From the NCBI GenBank assembly GCA_016928315.1, contig JAFGKZ010000203.1, positions 1-45,809 on the forward strand: DNA of 45,809 bases, given 5' to 3'. Below are positions 17,066 to 25,935 of this stretch, piece after piece. Source of the stretch: Calditrichaceae bacterium (GTDB lineage: Bacteria; Calditrichota; Calditrichia; Calditrichales; Calditrichaceae). How positions within the stretch are numbered: position 1 is the stretch's first letter; each line of letters begins with the position of its first letter. Both the position numbers and the translations under genes were made by a program. The notes below the pieces were generated by a model. The model ran no database searches and was not told the DNA's origin. It saw nothing but the letters and a program-made list of their open reading frames with translations.

Positions 17066-18844
17066 ATGCAACTTTCAAGGAAAGAAATATCACAGAATTA
17101 TTTTGAGGCTTTAAAACTAGCCTTAAAGCTGATACACCAGACGCGCAGAGAAAATGGATATTCTGCCGATTTATCCCCTGACCTGCTGACCGAATTGGCA
17201 CAATCCGCCGCCGGATCTGAATCCATAGTAAATCTGATTCAATCCAAAGCATTTAATCCCGATGCTTACCAGCCGTTTTTACTGGAAGCCATTGATCAGG
17301 TCAAAAAACAATTATTTCCAGATGTAAAAAAGCATCGGTTTATTTCCTTATCACAAACGGATATGGAAATATCCATCGAAGATGTTCAGGAAATTAATCA
17401 GCCATCGGGATTTCATTTTGACAATTCGGCTGCGCTTATTCTGCATCATCTGAAATCCAATTTAAACGGCATCGACTTTGAATACATCAATCACTTACTT
17501 CTAACTAAATCGATAAATCTTTCAGTATTACTACGGGCATTAAATATCAATGATGAATTTGATCACACCCCCGATTATAAACTAATCATTCAAAAGATTA
17601 AGATGCTTAGAAAGTTTTATCCATCCGGCCAGATTTTTGATTCGTCGCTGATTGATGCATCGCAGAAATTGGATAAAATAACCATTATAAACATCTATAA
17701 AAATGTTTATCTTGGAATCGACCGTGCTTTCCCCCTATCATTTTTAAAGAAGAATGACTCAAGCCGGGCAGCTATTCTGACCCGTTTTTTGATTGAAGAA
17801 ATCTTGGAGAAAAATCCAAAGGACGTTCTGGAAAAAGAGGACGAGACCTTTTTTATCCGGCATAAATTGCAGAATGTTTACCGGATGTTTAACTATTCTG
17901 CCAACAGGGTTTTAGCCAATGCCTACCCGGAACTCATTCATCCCTGGCTGTCCAGTAAAACACCTGAAAATTACTGGGAAGACCCATCCAACCGAATTCA
18001 AGCGATCCAATGGCTGGTTGAAGACCGAATGAAAATTAGTCCTGACAAACTTTATGCGAATTCGCTTAGCCGGAAGTATTTCGCCGGAAATGGTCTTTCG
18101 TATATGTTTAATCGCTATTACAATTCTGTTTCCAAAGCATTAAATGACGCCTACCCGCATTTACATCTGTGGGAAATCGGTCCGGTATCTCTTCAATACT
18201 GGCATGATAAAAACGCAATTAAAGCTATACATTGGCTGGTTCAAAAGAATAACTGGAAAATTACGGATTTACCAAAACTGGTATCCGACAAAAAGCTGAC
18301 CCGGAAAACATTCAGTCAATTCGGATTGGCAACTTTATTCGAGAAGAAATTTAATAAAAACATTTACCAGGCTATCAACCTGGCTTATCCGGGACAATTT
18401 GAACCCTGGGAGTTTGGGAAAGTTTCTTCATCCTATTGGTCGGATTATAAAAACCTGCATCGGGCTTCATACTGGATAGCAAAACGGGAAGGCGTCGAAA
18501 CTCAGAAAATCCCAGCTGCCCTTCGCTCCGGAAAACTAACTCTGCAATCACTAAAAAAATATTCAGTTGGCGCGGCTCTAAAGAGGATTTCCCAGGGCAG
18601 TCTGGAACATCTGTTCGCGCCTATCCTTTGGAAAGAACATGCCCACTATTTGGATGAACAGCGGATAATGACCAAGCTGCAATCGATGATCCGAAAAGAA
18701 AAACATCGCAAACATTTGGGATTTTATTTACTCTATGGATTTTTTGCACCAAACGTACATTTGATTTCCGACGCTTACGTGGATCATTATGAGAGGATGA
18801 TAAGACGCATCAAACGAAGAAGAGATTATATAAAATCAATTTAA
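17066..18844 (+). CDS. uncharacterised protein with tandem about 75-residue helical repeats
   Basis: A protein of 592 residues without a signal peptide or membrane segment. At least three clear modules start at YW303, YW378 and YW457: 'YWxDxxNxxxAxxWLvxxx...(S/T)RKxFxxxGLxxxFxxxxNxxxxxAlnxAYPxxxxPWE'. Two more degenerate copies precede them (about 173-226 and 228-301, the latter ending NAYPELIHPWL). The C-terminus is strongly basic (RRIKRRRDYIKSI). The modules recall DNA-binding-like helical repeats in uncharacterised Firmicute proteins (DUF4046 type), but that is from memory and uncertain. The start at 17066 has AAAGG very close upstream. The stop overlaps the stop of the convergent 128-residue gene by two bases. 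I do not assign a function. Confidence 0.75.
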   Translation: MQLSRKEISQNYFEALKLALKLIHQTRRENGYSADLSPDLLTELAQSAAGSESIVNLIQSKAFNPDAYQPFLLEAIDQVKKQLFPDVKKHRFISLSQTDMEISIEDVQEINQPSGFHFDNSAALILHHLKSNLNGIDFEYINHLLLTKSINLSVLLRALNINDEFDHTPDYKLIIQKIKMLRKFYPSGQIFDSSLIDASQKLDKITIINIYKNVYLGIDRAFPLSFLKKNDSSRAAILTRFLIEEILEKNPKDVLEKEDETFFIRHKLQNVYRMFNYSANRVLANAYPELIHPWLSSKTPENYWEDPSNRIQAIQWLVEDRMKISPDKLYANSLSRKYFAGNGLSYMFNRYYNSVSKALNDAYPHLHLWEIGPVSLQYWHDKNAIKAIHWLVQKNNWKITDLPKLVSDKKLTRKTFSQFGLATLFEKKFNKNIYQAINLAYPGQFEPWEFGKVSSSYWSDYKNLHRASYWIAKREGVETQKIPAALRSGKLTLQSLKKYSVGAALKRISQGSLEHLFAPILWKEHAHYLDEQRIMTKLQSMIRKEKHRKHLGFYLLYGFFAPNVHLISDAYVDHYERMIRRIKRRRDYIKSI

Positions 18845-19227
18845 ATAAGTGCAGAACTGAGAAAATTATTTAAATCCTGCAAATGAGTGCAAAGAACTTT
18901 CTTAAAGCGGCGCTGGTCTTCAATATAGCGTTTTGTATTTTCAGATGAATAATCATCTTTTTTTAAATATTCTAACGTTGGAGTCAGTTCATCTATTTGC
19001 TTACAAATGTAATTCAATTGCATAAACAGTTTGTGTTGTTCTTTATTTTCTTTTACCGTTTTAAGCCGCGCCAGATTTTTTTGACATTCACGCCTAAAAC
19101 AATCGAATAATAATTCAAACTCTTGTGCCGATTCACTTTGATTCATTTTGAGCAAGTTCTGTTGTGCGTCTTCAAACTGATCCAGAAAACGCTGACAATA
19201 TATCCGATGAATTTCCAACATTTGCAT
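18841..19227 (-). CDS. small alpha-helical protein of unknown function
   Basis: A protein of 128 residues, almost entirely charged heptad-like sequence predicted as helices or coiled coil (for example CRRECQKNLARLKTVKENKEQ and LNYICKQIDELTPTLEYL). There is no signal peptide or known motif. It converges on the 592-residue repeat protein: the two stop codons share bases 18842-18843. Its ATG at 19227, or the one two codons later, lacks a strong ribosome-binding site, and a 9-bp-arm palindrome lies 29 nt upstream. It is probably a real gene because the frame is fully used and the intergenic layout fits, but no role can be proposed. Confidence 0.55.
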   Translation of the reverse strand: MQMLEIHRIYCQRFLDQFEDAQQNLLKMNQSESAQEFELLFDCFRRECQKNLARLKTVKENKEQHKLFMQLNYICKQIDELTPTLEYLKKDDYSSENTKRYIEDQRRFKKVLCTHLQDLNNFLSSALI

Positions 19228-19255
19228 AGGGAAAACCTATTTTTTTTACTATTTT

Positions 19256-19278
19256 AAATGTCATGCTATATGACATTT
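19256..19278. promoter_or_regulatory. perfect dyad AAATGTCAT-N5-ATGACATTT
   Basis: Perfect 9-bp arms around GCTAT lie 29 bp upstream of the ATG of the 128-residue gene. There is no T-run directly after it on either strand, so an operator is more likely than a terminator. The bound protein is unknown. Confidence 0.4.
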
Positions 19279-19465
19279 ATAACAACACACCTAATACAGA
19301 ATCCGATAGCTGAAACTTAATTTTATTACACTCCGGATGCCGCAATATTCAAAAAAAATTTGGAACAGGTCGTTGATTTTTGTCAAACGGATAATAAAAA
19401 AATCAGTTCCCATTATTTTTTTAATATCATTGACATGAATTTTCTAAAACTATTACATTACAAAA

Positions 19466-20473
19466 ATGAAAAAAATATTGACGCCTTCATATCTGAAACT
19501 GCACAAATCAGGAGAATTGTCAGAACGTTTAAGGGGCCTTGAATCCAGACTGGAATCCTGCGATTTGTGTCCTCATGTATGCAGGGTAAATCGTTTTAAA
19601 ATGGCTAACGGTAAATGCAAGGCCGGCGCTGATCCAATAATCTCTTCTATCTGCGATCATCACGGTGAAGAACCGGTTTTATCCGGCGTCAATGGATCCG
19701 GCACCGTATTCTTCGGCAGCTGTAATCTGAAATGCGTCTATTGTCAGAATTACCAGATCAGTCAGGACATGAACGGCTCTGAGCAATGGCGGATTTCCAC
19801 ATCAGAGGCAGCGCAAAAAATCGTCGACCTGCAAAATAAAAGACAGGTGCATAATATCAACTTTGTTTCACCCAGTCATTTTATCCCTCAAATGGTAAGA
19901 ATCATATATGAAGCTATTCAATTAGGTTTGAATGTGCCCATTGTTTATAACTCCAACGGATATGATTTGATCGATAGTCTAAAACTACTGGATGGAATTA
20001 TTGATATCTATCTGCCTGATTTTAAATATGCTGATGATGAGACCGCCTATTCATACTCGGGAATTAAAAACTATCCGGAAATTGCCTTAGCTGCTATAAA
20101 AGAAATGTATCATCAGGTTGGCAATTTAAAAGTAAATCGTGATGGAATTGCCACGCGCGGACTGCTTGTCCGACACCTGATTCTGCCTAATGATCTGGCT
20201 GAAAGTAAAGAAGTATTAACACTGTTGGCGGATGAGGTTTCACCTGATATCTCAATCAGCTTGATGGCGCAGTACCATCCTTCCCATAAAGCAATGAATT
20301 ATCCGCTGCTATCCCGACCGGTGAGTTATAATGAGTACAACCGGGTATTGGAATATATGGGAAAATTACATTTAAAAAAGGGATTTGCTCAACAGCTCGA
20401 CGCCCCGGAATATTACCTGCCGGATTTTCACAAGGAAAAACATCCCTTTGAGTTAAAAGAAAAAAGTGACTAA
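19466..20473 (+). CDS. radical SAM protein, PflX/pyruvate-formate-lyase-activase-like
   Basis: A protein of 335 residues with radical SAM motif C96-x3-C100-x2-C103 (CNLKCVYCQNY). An N-terminal cysteine group (CDLCPHVC, residues 42-49, plus C61) precedes it. The opening 'YLKLHKSGEL..R' and later SPSHF and NSNGYD motifs match the PflX branch (COG1313-type) of glycyl-radical-enzyme-activase homologues, whose substrate is not known. No glycyl radical enzyme is encoded in the window, so an activase role is not supported here. The start lacks a clear Shine-Dalgarno sequence but fits the family N-terminus. Confidence 0.87.
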   Translation: MKKILTPSYLKLHKSGELSERLRGLESRLESCDLCPHVCRVNRFKMANGKCKAGADPIISSICDHHGEEPVLSGVNGSGTVFFGSCNLKCVYCQNYQISQDMNGSEQWRISTSEAAQKIVDLQNKRQVHNINFVSPSHFIPQMVRIIYEAIQLGLNVPIVYNSNGYDLIDSLKLLDGIIDIYLPDFKYADDETAYSYSGIKNYPEIALAAIKEMYHQVGNLKVNRDGIATRGLLVRHLILPNDLAESKEVLTLLADEVSPDISISLMAQYHPSHKAMNYPLLSRPVSYNEYNRVLEYMGKLHLKKGFAQQLDAPEYYLPDFHKEKHPFELKEKSD

Positions 20474-20520
20474 AGTGAACTAAAATAAGAAAATGTATTA
20501 TTTTATACTTTAGTCATTTT
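20462..20520 (-). terminator. hairpin terminator between radical SAM gene and uvrC
   Basis: Two-part stem: TGACTAAAGT pairs with ACTTTAGTCA, and TAAAATAA pairs with TTATTTTA, with a short bulge and a loop of about 9 nt. On the minus strand the stem is followed by CACTTTTTTC, a usable U-tract, so it serves uvrC. On the plus strand it contains the stop codon of the radical SAM gene but has only a short T-run. Confidence 0.65.
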
Positions 20521-20573
20521 AGCGCACTTTAGGCACTACGAATTAAGGAATAATTACTAAATTTCACTGATAC

Positions 20574-22394
20574 TCAAACCTCATCAAAATACTTAATTAT
20601 ATTCCTCGCTGTATTTATCGGAATTTTCCCTTTCCCAACCAACTCTTCTACCGATAACCCTTTAATTTTTTTTATTGATCCAAATGTTTTCAGTAATTGT
20701 TTTCGTCTTTGCGGTCCAACGCCTTCAATTTTATCCAGTTCGGAAGTGATGGTTCGTTTCCTGCGACGCTCACGATGAAACGTAATGGCAAACCGGTGGG
20801 CCTCATCACGGACCTGCTGCATCAGCCGTAAACTGGATGATGTGTGCGGCAGCATTTGCGCATCGCTGTTGCCTGGAAAGAACACTTCTTCCAGCCGCTT
20901 AGCCAGACCAATGATCTGCTGATTTTGTATGCCCAATTCATTAAGAACACCTAACGCGCTGGAAAGCTGTCCCTTACCGCCGTCGATCATAATCAAATCC
21001 GGTAATTGTTTCTTTTCCCTCAATAATCTTGAATAACGCCTTTTAACCACTTCGCGCATCATGGCAAAATCATCGGGGGTATCTTTAGTCTGAATTTTAA
21101 AGCGCCGGTATTCTGATTTCTTTGGCTTTCCATCAACAAAACAAACCATGGAAGCCACCGGATCGGTTCCCTGGATATTGGAGATATCGAAACACTCAAT
21201 GTGTCTGGGTTCATTTTTTAATCCCAGATCACGCTGCAACGCTTTAACCATATAAGGTATATAATCTTTTAATTTTAATTTTTGCAGTTTCAATTCCTCC
21301 AGCAGGTATCTGGCATTTTTCTGAGCCAGATCAACCAGTTTCTTTTTTTCGCCCTGCTGCGGAACGACGATACTAACTCTTTTACCAAGCCGGTCTGTCA
21401 GCCAGGTTTCAATAGGGGTTTTATCTTCTATATTTTCCTGAATAAAAATTTCCTGGGGAATTTCATCCGATTTGAAATAATACTGTTCAATAAATGTCCC
21501 GATTATTTCCGGAATCGTCTTCCATTCCACCTGGGCCATATAATAATGGATCCGTCCGGTAATTTTACTCTCTCTTACTTTAAACAAAGCAGCACAGGCG
21601 TCATCATCCTCTTTAGCCACTGCCAGAATATCGCGATCAACCGAATCCTGATAAACTACCTTCTGTGAATTACGGTAATTTTCCAGCGCATTCAATTTAT
21701 CCCGAAATCGAGCGGCTTCTTCAAATTCCATGTGTTCGGAAAAGGTATTCATTTCATTTCTGATCTCTTTGACCAGGCCGTCTGTTTTACCTTTTAGAAA
21801 GCGATGGACACGGTCAATCTCCCTGATGTAATCGGCTTTAGATTGCAATCCCTGACAGGGACCTCTGCATTTATGAATGTAATAATCCAGGCAGAGCTGC
21901 ACTTTTCCTTTTTCAATCGTTTCCGACGTCAGATTATATTTGCAGGAGCGGATGGTAAAAATCTGCTGCAGTGTTTTAAGCGTAAAACGCACATTCTTTA
22001 CGTCTGTATAAGGACCAAAATAGTGAGAGCCGTCGCGGACTACTTTGCGGGTAACAAATACCTGAGGAAAATCTTCATTGGTGATACGGATATAGGGATA
22101 GGTTTTATCATCCTTCAGGTTAACATTATATCGCGGTTTGTATTTTTTTATCAGATTATTTTCAAGGATCAGCGCTTCCACTTCAGAGTCGGTTACAATA
22201 TATTCGATATCAGCAATCCGTTTAACCAGCGCCTTAATTTTAGGGTGAACCGGACCGGATTGAAAATAAGATCGAACGCGATTCCGCAGGATGCCCGCTT
22301 TACCAACATACAGGATTTTTTTATTGTTATCCTTAAATAGATAGCATCCCGGTTTAACCGGTAGATTTTTCAATTTATCTTCAACTGCATTCAT
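20574..22394 (-). CDS. uvrC: excinuclease ABC subunit C
   Basis: A protein of 606 residues from the ATG at 22394. The order of domains is complete: a GIY-YIG nuclease (PGCYLFKDNNKKILYVGKA, about 15-90) for the 3' incision, the UVR helical hairpin that contacts UvrB (EHMEFEEAARFRDKLNALE, about 210-235), the RNase H-like 5' nuclease (ECFDISNIQGTDPVASMV through LIMIDGGKGQ) and a C-terminal helix-hairpin-helix pair (KIEGVGPQRRKQLLKTFGS). It cuts damaged DNA on both sides of the lesion in nucleotide excision repair. A TTG start nine codons upstream (22421) is possible; the ATG matches the usual 'LKNLPxxPG' N-terminal distance better. It appears monocistronic. Confidence 0.96.
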   Translation of the reverse strand: MNAVEDKLKNLPVKPGCYLFKDNNKKILYVGKAGILRNRVRSYFQSGPVHPKIKALVKRIADIEYIVTDSEVEALILENNLIKKYKPRYNVNLKDDKTYPYIRITNEDFPQVFVTRKVVRDGSHYFGPYTDVKNVRFTLKTLQQIFTIRSCKYNLTSETIEKGKVQLCLDYYIHKCRGPCQGLQSKADYIREIDRVHRFLKGKTDGLVKEIRNEMNTFSEHMEFEEAARFRDKLNALENYRNSQKVVYQDSVDRDILAVAKEDDDACAALFKVRESKITGRIHYYMAQVEWKTIPEIIGTFIEQYYFKSDEIPQEIFIQENIEDKTPIETWLTDRLGKRVSIVVPQQGEKKKLVDLAQKNARYLLEELKLQKLKLKDYIPYMVKALQRDLGLKNEPRHIECFDISNIQGTDPVASMVCFVDGKPKKSEYRRFKIQTKDTPDDFAMMREVVKRRYSRLLREKKQLPDLIMIDGGKGQLSSALGVLNELGIQNQQIIGLAKRLEEVFFPGNSDAQMLPHTSSSLRLMQQVRDEAHRFAITFHRERRRKRTITSELDKIEGVGPQRRKQLLKTFGSIKKIKGLSVEELVGKGKIPINTARNIIKYFDEV

Positions 22395-22634
22395 AGCCGT
22401 ATCATACCCGTGATAGTTCAATCCGTTCCAAAATTACTTTTTTCTGCACTTTACTGCAACTGCATAGCCGCAGAGAACGCCCATAAACGGTTATTTTTTT
22501 AACAGCCCTCTTCGTTTAAAGTGGCAAAGAGTACTTTTATTTAATTGTTTTTTTGATTATTTTTAATAGGCAATGACTGATACCTAATTACATTTATTGA
22601 TTATGGACTTCTAAAAACAGAGTTAGCGAAACAA

Positions 22635-23267
22635 ATGAAAATTAAAATCAGAGAATTCTTTTATCTCTCTAATCTATTAAGTTTGAGCCGGATTATTCTG
22701 TTAATTCCTTTTATATATTTAATCCGGCTGGACAATTTGACTGCTCACATACTTTTTGTTCTTGTATCGGCTATAATAATACTTACCGATGCGCTTGATG
22801 GATATTTTGCCCGTAAACTGAATCAGATTACCGAGCTTGGTATTGTGCTCGATCCTATTGCCGATAAAATTGCCATGGCCATCGGTATGATTGTATTAAT
22901 CATCTATCGCAATTTTCCCGTTTCTCTGGTTGTTTTTTTACTATACCGGGATTTAATGATTGTTATAATCGGCTGGATTGCCATTAAAAAAACCAGCAAG
23001 CCGGAAATGGCCAATATGTATGGTAAAATAAATACGGTTGTTGTTTCATTTACAGCGTTTCTCTGTATTATAAAAGTACAGAACATTATATTTGATATAT
23101 TTGTCTATCTCAGTTACGCCATCATTTTGATATCGGGCATATCATACGCTGGTGTAGGCCAAAGAAAATTGTGTAATAAAATATATGAAAAAGTTGGATA
23201 TTGGCTATTTCTTATTATATTAACAGCAATCATAATTTACTACACCTGGAAATTGGGCTGGTTATAA
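22635..23267 (+). CDS. CDP-alcohol phosphatidyltransferase (PgsA-like)
   Basis: A protein of 210 residues with several hydrophobic helices. Residues from DALDG to DPIAD follow the family signature D-x2-DG-x2-AR-x8-G-x3-D-x3-D without deviation, giving the two metal ions and the CMP-releasing site. It transfers an alcohol to CDP-diacylglycerol in the inner membrane. Size and sequence suit phosphatidylglycerophosphate synthase, but inositol- or other-alcohol-specific members cannot be excluded. It is followed after 17 nt by a glycerophosphodiester phosphodiesterase, so the pair looks like a small phospholipid operon. No strong ribosome-binding site is visible. Confidence 0.88.
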   Translation: MKIKIREFFYLSNLLSLSRIILLIPFIYLIRLDNLTAHILFVLVSAIIILTDALDGYFARKLNQITELGIVLDPIADKIAMAIGMIVLIIYRNFPVSLVVFLLYRDLMIVIIGWIAIKKTSKPEMANMYGKINTVVVSFTAFLCIIKVQNIIFDIFVYLSYAIILISGISYAGVGQRKLCNKIYEKVGYWLFLIILTAIIIYYTWKLGWL

Positions 23268-23284
23268 ATAGAAATTCATACTAT

Positions 23285-24025
23285 ATGAACCTGACAAAAA
23301 TTCCACTTGTTATTGCGCATCGCGGTTCCGGCGGATTGGATGCTCCTGAAAATACCATAAAAGCCTGTAAGCTGGCGTTGGAAAATGGCGCGACTGCCCT
23401 CGAAATTGATATTCGTCCCACACGGGAAGGCAATATTATCCTGTTTCATGACCCTCTGTTGTTGAGGCATTTCGGCAAACCCATTCCGGTGCCTTTCTGT
23501 TCTCTGAAAGAACTGAAAAAACTGGAATTTTCAAAAAAATCATACCAGCACCAGGACCGGATTTGTACCCTAAGCGAATTTTTTGAAGAATTTAAAAATA
23601 CAGTACCAATCAATTTGGATTCTAAAACCATGTGGTCGAACTACTGGCCATTTGCTAAATCATTAATCAGGGAAATTGAAAAATTCGGAATGAATGATCA
23701 GGTCTGGATATCTTCTTTTAATCCGGTATTTTTAAAACTGGTTAAGGTATTTAAACCGACGTTACGCACGGGTTTTTTATTTAGAAATTTAGCTATTGCA
23801 AACCGATACATTGATATCATATCCCGGGCTGATGCCTGGCATCCGCATCACAGCCTCGTAACTGATCACTTCTTTGAACTTGCTCAAAAATTGAAAAAGG
23901 AAATTTACGTCTGGACCATCAATGAAGAATTAACGCTTGAACGTATCTTAAAATATAATTTTGATGGTATTATAACCGATACACTTCATAAAGGTTTTCA
24001 AGCCAGGTTTTCATACTCGTGTTAA
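23285..24025 (+). CDS. glycerophosphodiester phosphodiesterase
   Basis: A protein of 246 residues with the complete GDPD signature: HRG at residues 12-14, PENT, the metal-binding ExD (EIDIRP) and the catalytic HD in ILFHDP. It hydrolyses glycerophosphodiesters from phospholipid turnover to glycerol-3-phosphate and an alcohol. There is no signal peptide, so it is probably cytoplasmic. The frame extends upstream into the phosphatidyltransferase gene (to 23201), but the ATG at 23285 gives the standard family N-terminus and length and is chosen. It sits 17 nt after the CDP-alcohol transferase gene, which supports a shared role in lipid metabolism. Confidence 0.92.
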   Translation: MNLTKIPLVIAHRGSGGLDAPENTIKACKLALENGATALEIDIRPTREGNIILFHDPLLLRHFGKPIPVPFCSLKELKKLEFSKKSYQHQDRICTLSEFFEEFKNTVPINLDSKTMWSNYWPFAKSLIREIEKFGMNDQVWISSFNPVFLKLVKVFKPTLRTGFLFRNLAIANRYIDIISRADAWHPHHSLVTDHFFELAQKLKKEIYVWTINEELTLERILKYNFDGIITDTLHKGFQARFSYSC

Positions 24026-24046
24026 GTTAAACAAGATTTGCCTAAC

Positions 24047-24169
24047 CGTCATGCTGTATCACGCCGATAGGTTGAAAATGCGCCTTCTGGCGTGCGGATC
24101 AGCCCTTCTGGCTGACTTGTTTCACATCATTTAATAAATCAAGGATTCCGAAATAAATTCGGGATGACG
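24047..24169. repeat. palindromic repeat element with twin TTCT-loop hairpins
   Basis: Bounded by CGTCAT (24047) and ATGACG (24169). Inside lie two hairpins in a row, CGCC-TTCT-GGCG (24081-24092) and CAGCC-CTTCT-GGCTG (24100-24114), and then a third imperfect one, ATTCCGAA/TTCGGGAT. It fills the gap between the convergent glycerophosphodiesterase and pyrK genes. It is probably a dispersed non-autonomous repeat and may also stop transcription from either side. Confidence 0.55.
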
Positions 24170-24212
24170 ATATCGACTTTTCAGTCTTAACTCAACACTA
24201 GTAGGTTTAATA

Positions 24213-24992
24213 TTAGACTCTTCGTCCTGAAGCGTCGCGGTGTTTCATGCCTAGTTCCGTTATTTGAGCAATATCTTCTTTTTTCAGCACAGGGCCTTCA
24301 ACACACAAACGTATCCCCGAACCATCCAGACAACATTGACCGCAGATACCGATGCCGCATTTCATATAACGTTCCATACAAAACTCATACGGTATATTCA
24401 AAGGATCGATGATTTCTTTAACTTTAACGAACATGATTTCCGGACCCGCAGCATAAATATATTCGATTTTTTCATTTTCAATAATTTCAGTCAAATCATC
24501 AGTGACCAGTCCCTTTTTACCCTTTGAACCATCGTCTGTGGTAAAATAGGTCTTGCCGGCTTTTTCAAAATCCGATGCAAAGATGATTTCATAAGCCACT
24601 GCCGCGCCGAGCAGATTAACAAAGCGGTATCCTTTGGCGGTAAGTTCCTGAGCCAGGATACGCAGCGGGGCGATACCGATGCCGCCGCCGATTAACAGCG
24701 CATTGTCATGTAAGGTAAATCCGTGTCCGAACGATCCGCGCAGGCCCAGACGGTCCCCGATTTTTTTGATCATCAGGTCTTTGGAAAAGGGACCGTACGC
24801 CTTTACCGATACTTCAATCATATCATCGATAACCGCGGAAACCGAGTAGGGTTTTTCATCGACGCCCGGCGACCAGACATTGACAAATTCACCGGCACGA
24901 ATTTCAAAATCCTTGTCAAAATAAAAAGATTTCACGCCGGGACCATGCTCATGTATTTTCCGGATAGGATAGGTTTTCATTAAATCACTCAT
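24213..24992 (-). CDS. pyrK: dihydroorotate dehydrogenase electron-transfer subunit
   Basis: A protein of 259 residues. The FAD-binding loop reads KPYSVSA (usually RxYS; here Lys replaces Arg), the nucleotide-binding glycine motif is LIGGGIGIAPL (100-110), and the [2Fe-2S] cysteines are C212-x4-C217-x2-C220-x9-C230. It passes electrons from the PyrD FMN to NAD+ in class 1B dihydroorotate dehydrogenase. The ATG at 24992 overlaps the pyrD stop (ATGAGTGA, 8 nt), so translation is coupled; a second ATG four codons later is also possible. The frame extends further upstream inside pyrD, but that part is not family-like. It is the last gene of the nucleotide cluster. Confidence 0.93.
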   Translation of the reverse strand: MSDLMKTYPIRKIHEHGPGVKSFYFDKDFEIRAGEFVNVWSPGVDEKPYSVSAVIDDMIEVSVKAYGPFSKDLMIKKIGDRLGLRGSFGHGFTLHDNALLIGGGIGIAPLRILAQELTAKGYRFVNLLGAAVAYEIIFASDFEKAGKTYFTTDDGSKGKKGLVTDDLTEIIENEKIEYIYAAGPEIMFVKVKEIIDPLNIPYEFCMERYMKCGIGICGQCCLDGSGIRLCVEGPVLKKEDIAQITELGMKHRDASGRRV

Positions 24993-25899
24993 GCGCAGCG
25001 CCCCGGATCTGTTCAATGGATTTGTAACCCTTTTCTAGCAAATATTTTTCAATGCCTTCATTCAGTTTTCGGAAAACCTCTATACCCTCATAATACACCG
25101 CCGTTCCCACGCCGATTGCAGTCGATCCGGCCAGTATCATCTGGATGGCGTCGGAAGGTTTTGTCACACCGCCTGTTCCGATGATAGGTATTTTAACATT
25201 TTTATAAACTTCATAAACAGATTTAACGGCTACCGGCAGAATTGCAGGTCCTGATATCCCGCCGGTCAAATTGGATAAGACCGGTCTCTGCACATCAATA
25301 TCAATCAACATGCCCGGGCCTACGGTATTTATTGCTGTAATGGCATCGGCTCCATTTTCTTCACACACTTTTGCAATAACGCCAATACCCGGCCCATGCG
25401 GTCCAAGTTTAATCGCTACCGGAATGTTACCGGCATGCTCTTTAACAATTTGTACAATTTTCGCCGTATCCGGACAGCTATCACCAAAAGGTTGTCCAAA
25501 TTCCGAGTGCACATTCGGGCAGGATATGTTTACTTCAATCATATCCGGTTCCGCTTCGCATGTCCGTCGGGTAACTTCGCCAAACTCTTCAATGCTGCGC
25601 CCAAAAATGGATGCAATAATTGGCGTGTCACATTCTTCTTTGTAAAGTTGAATTTCTTTAATCATCTCATCCAGGCCGGGATTGGATAATCCAACAGCAT
25701 TCAACATGCCGTGTTCAAACGGTACAATACTTGGATTTTTGTGACCTGTGCGCCAGTCTTTATTAAACGATTTACTGGTCACAGCGCCTGCTCCAAACTC
25801 GATTACCCGTTTCATTGAAGAGGCAGTAAGTCCTAAAATACCAGAGGCTAAAATTAGCGGCGATTTTAAATAAAAATTTAAAAGTCTTGTTTTAATCAT
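24985..25899 (-). CDS. pyrD: dihydroorotate dehydrogenase, class 1B catalytic subunit
   Basis: A protein of 304 residues with an FMN-binding TIM barrel. The active-site base is cysteine (C127 in IEVNISCPN), which marks class 1 rather than the serine-using quinone-linked class 2. KSFNKDWR and NAVGLSNPG bind the orotate and FMN regions, and the C-terminal IPIIGTGGV holds the FMN phosphate. The directly overlapping pyrK makes this the NAD+-dependent 1B type. It oxidises dihydroorotate to orotate in the cytoplasm. It lies 36 nt after pyrI. Confidence 0.96.
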   Translation of the reverse strand: MIKTRLLNFYLKSPLILASGILGLTASSMKRVIEFGAGAVTSKSFNKDWRTGHKNPSIVPFEHGMLNAVGLSNPGLDEMIKEIQLYKEECDTPIIASIFGRSIEEFGEVTRRTCEAEPDMIEVNISCPNVHSEFGQPFGDSCPDTAKIVQIVKEHAGNIPVAIKLGPHGPGIGVIAKVCEENGADAITAINTVGPGMLIDIDVQRPVLSNLTGGISGPAILPVAVKSVYEVYKNVKIPIIGTGGVTKPSDAIQMILAGSTAIGVGTAVYYEGIEVFRKLNEGIEKYLLEKGYKSIEQIRGAAHE

Positions 25900-25935
25900 C
25901 GATTATCTTTTATGCATTCCAGTTAAAAATCGAAG

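Noticed and set aside
17066-19227. The 592- and 128-residue genes as a toxin-antitoxin or defence pair
   Set aside because: They are convergent, not co-directional; neither shows a nuclease, kinase or other effector motif, and no mobile element or defence gene lies nearby.
22395-22634. tRNA or riboswitch between uvrC and the phosphatidyltransferase gene
   Set aside because: A CTGC/GCAG pairing is present, but no cloverleaf, TTCRA arm or conserved riboswitch core could be built from it.
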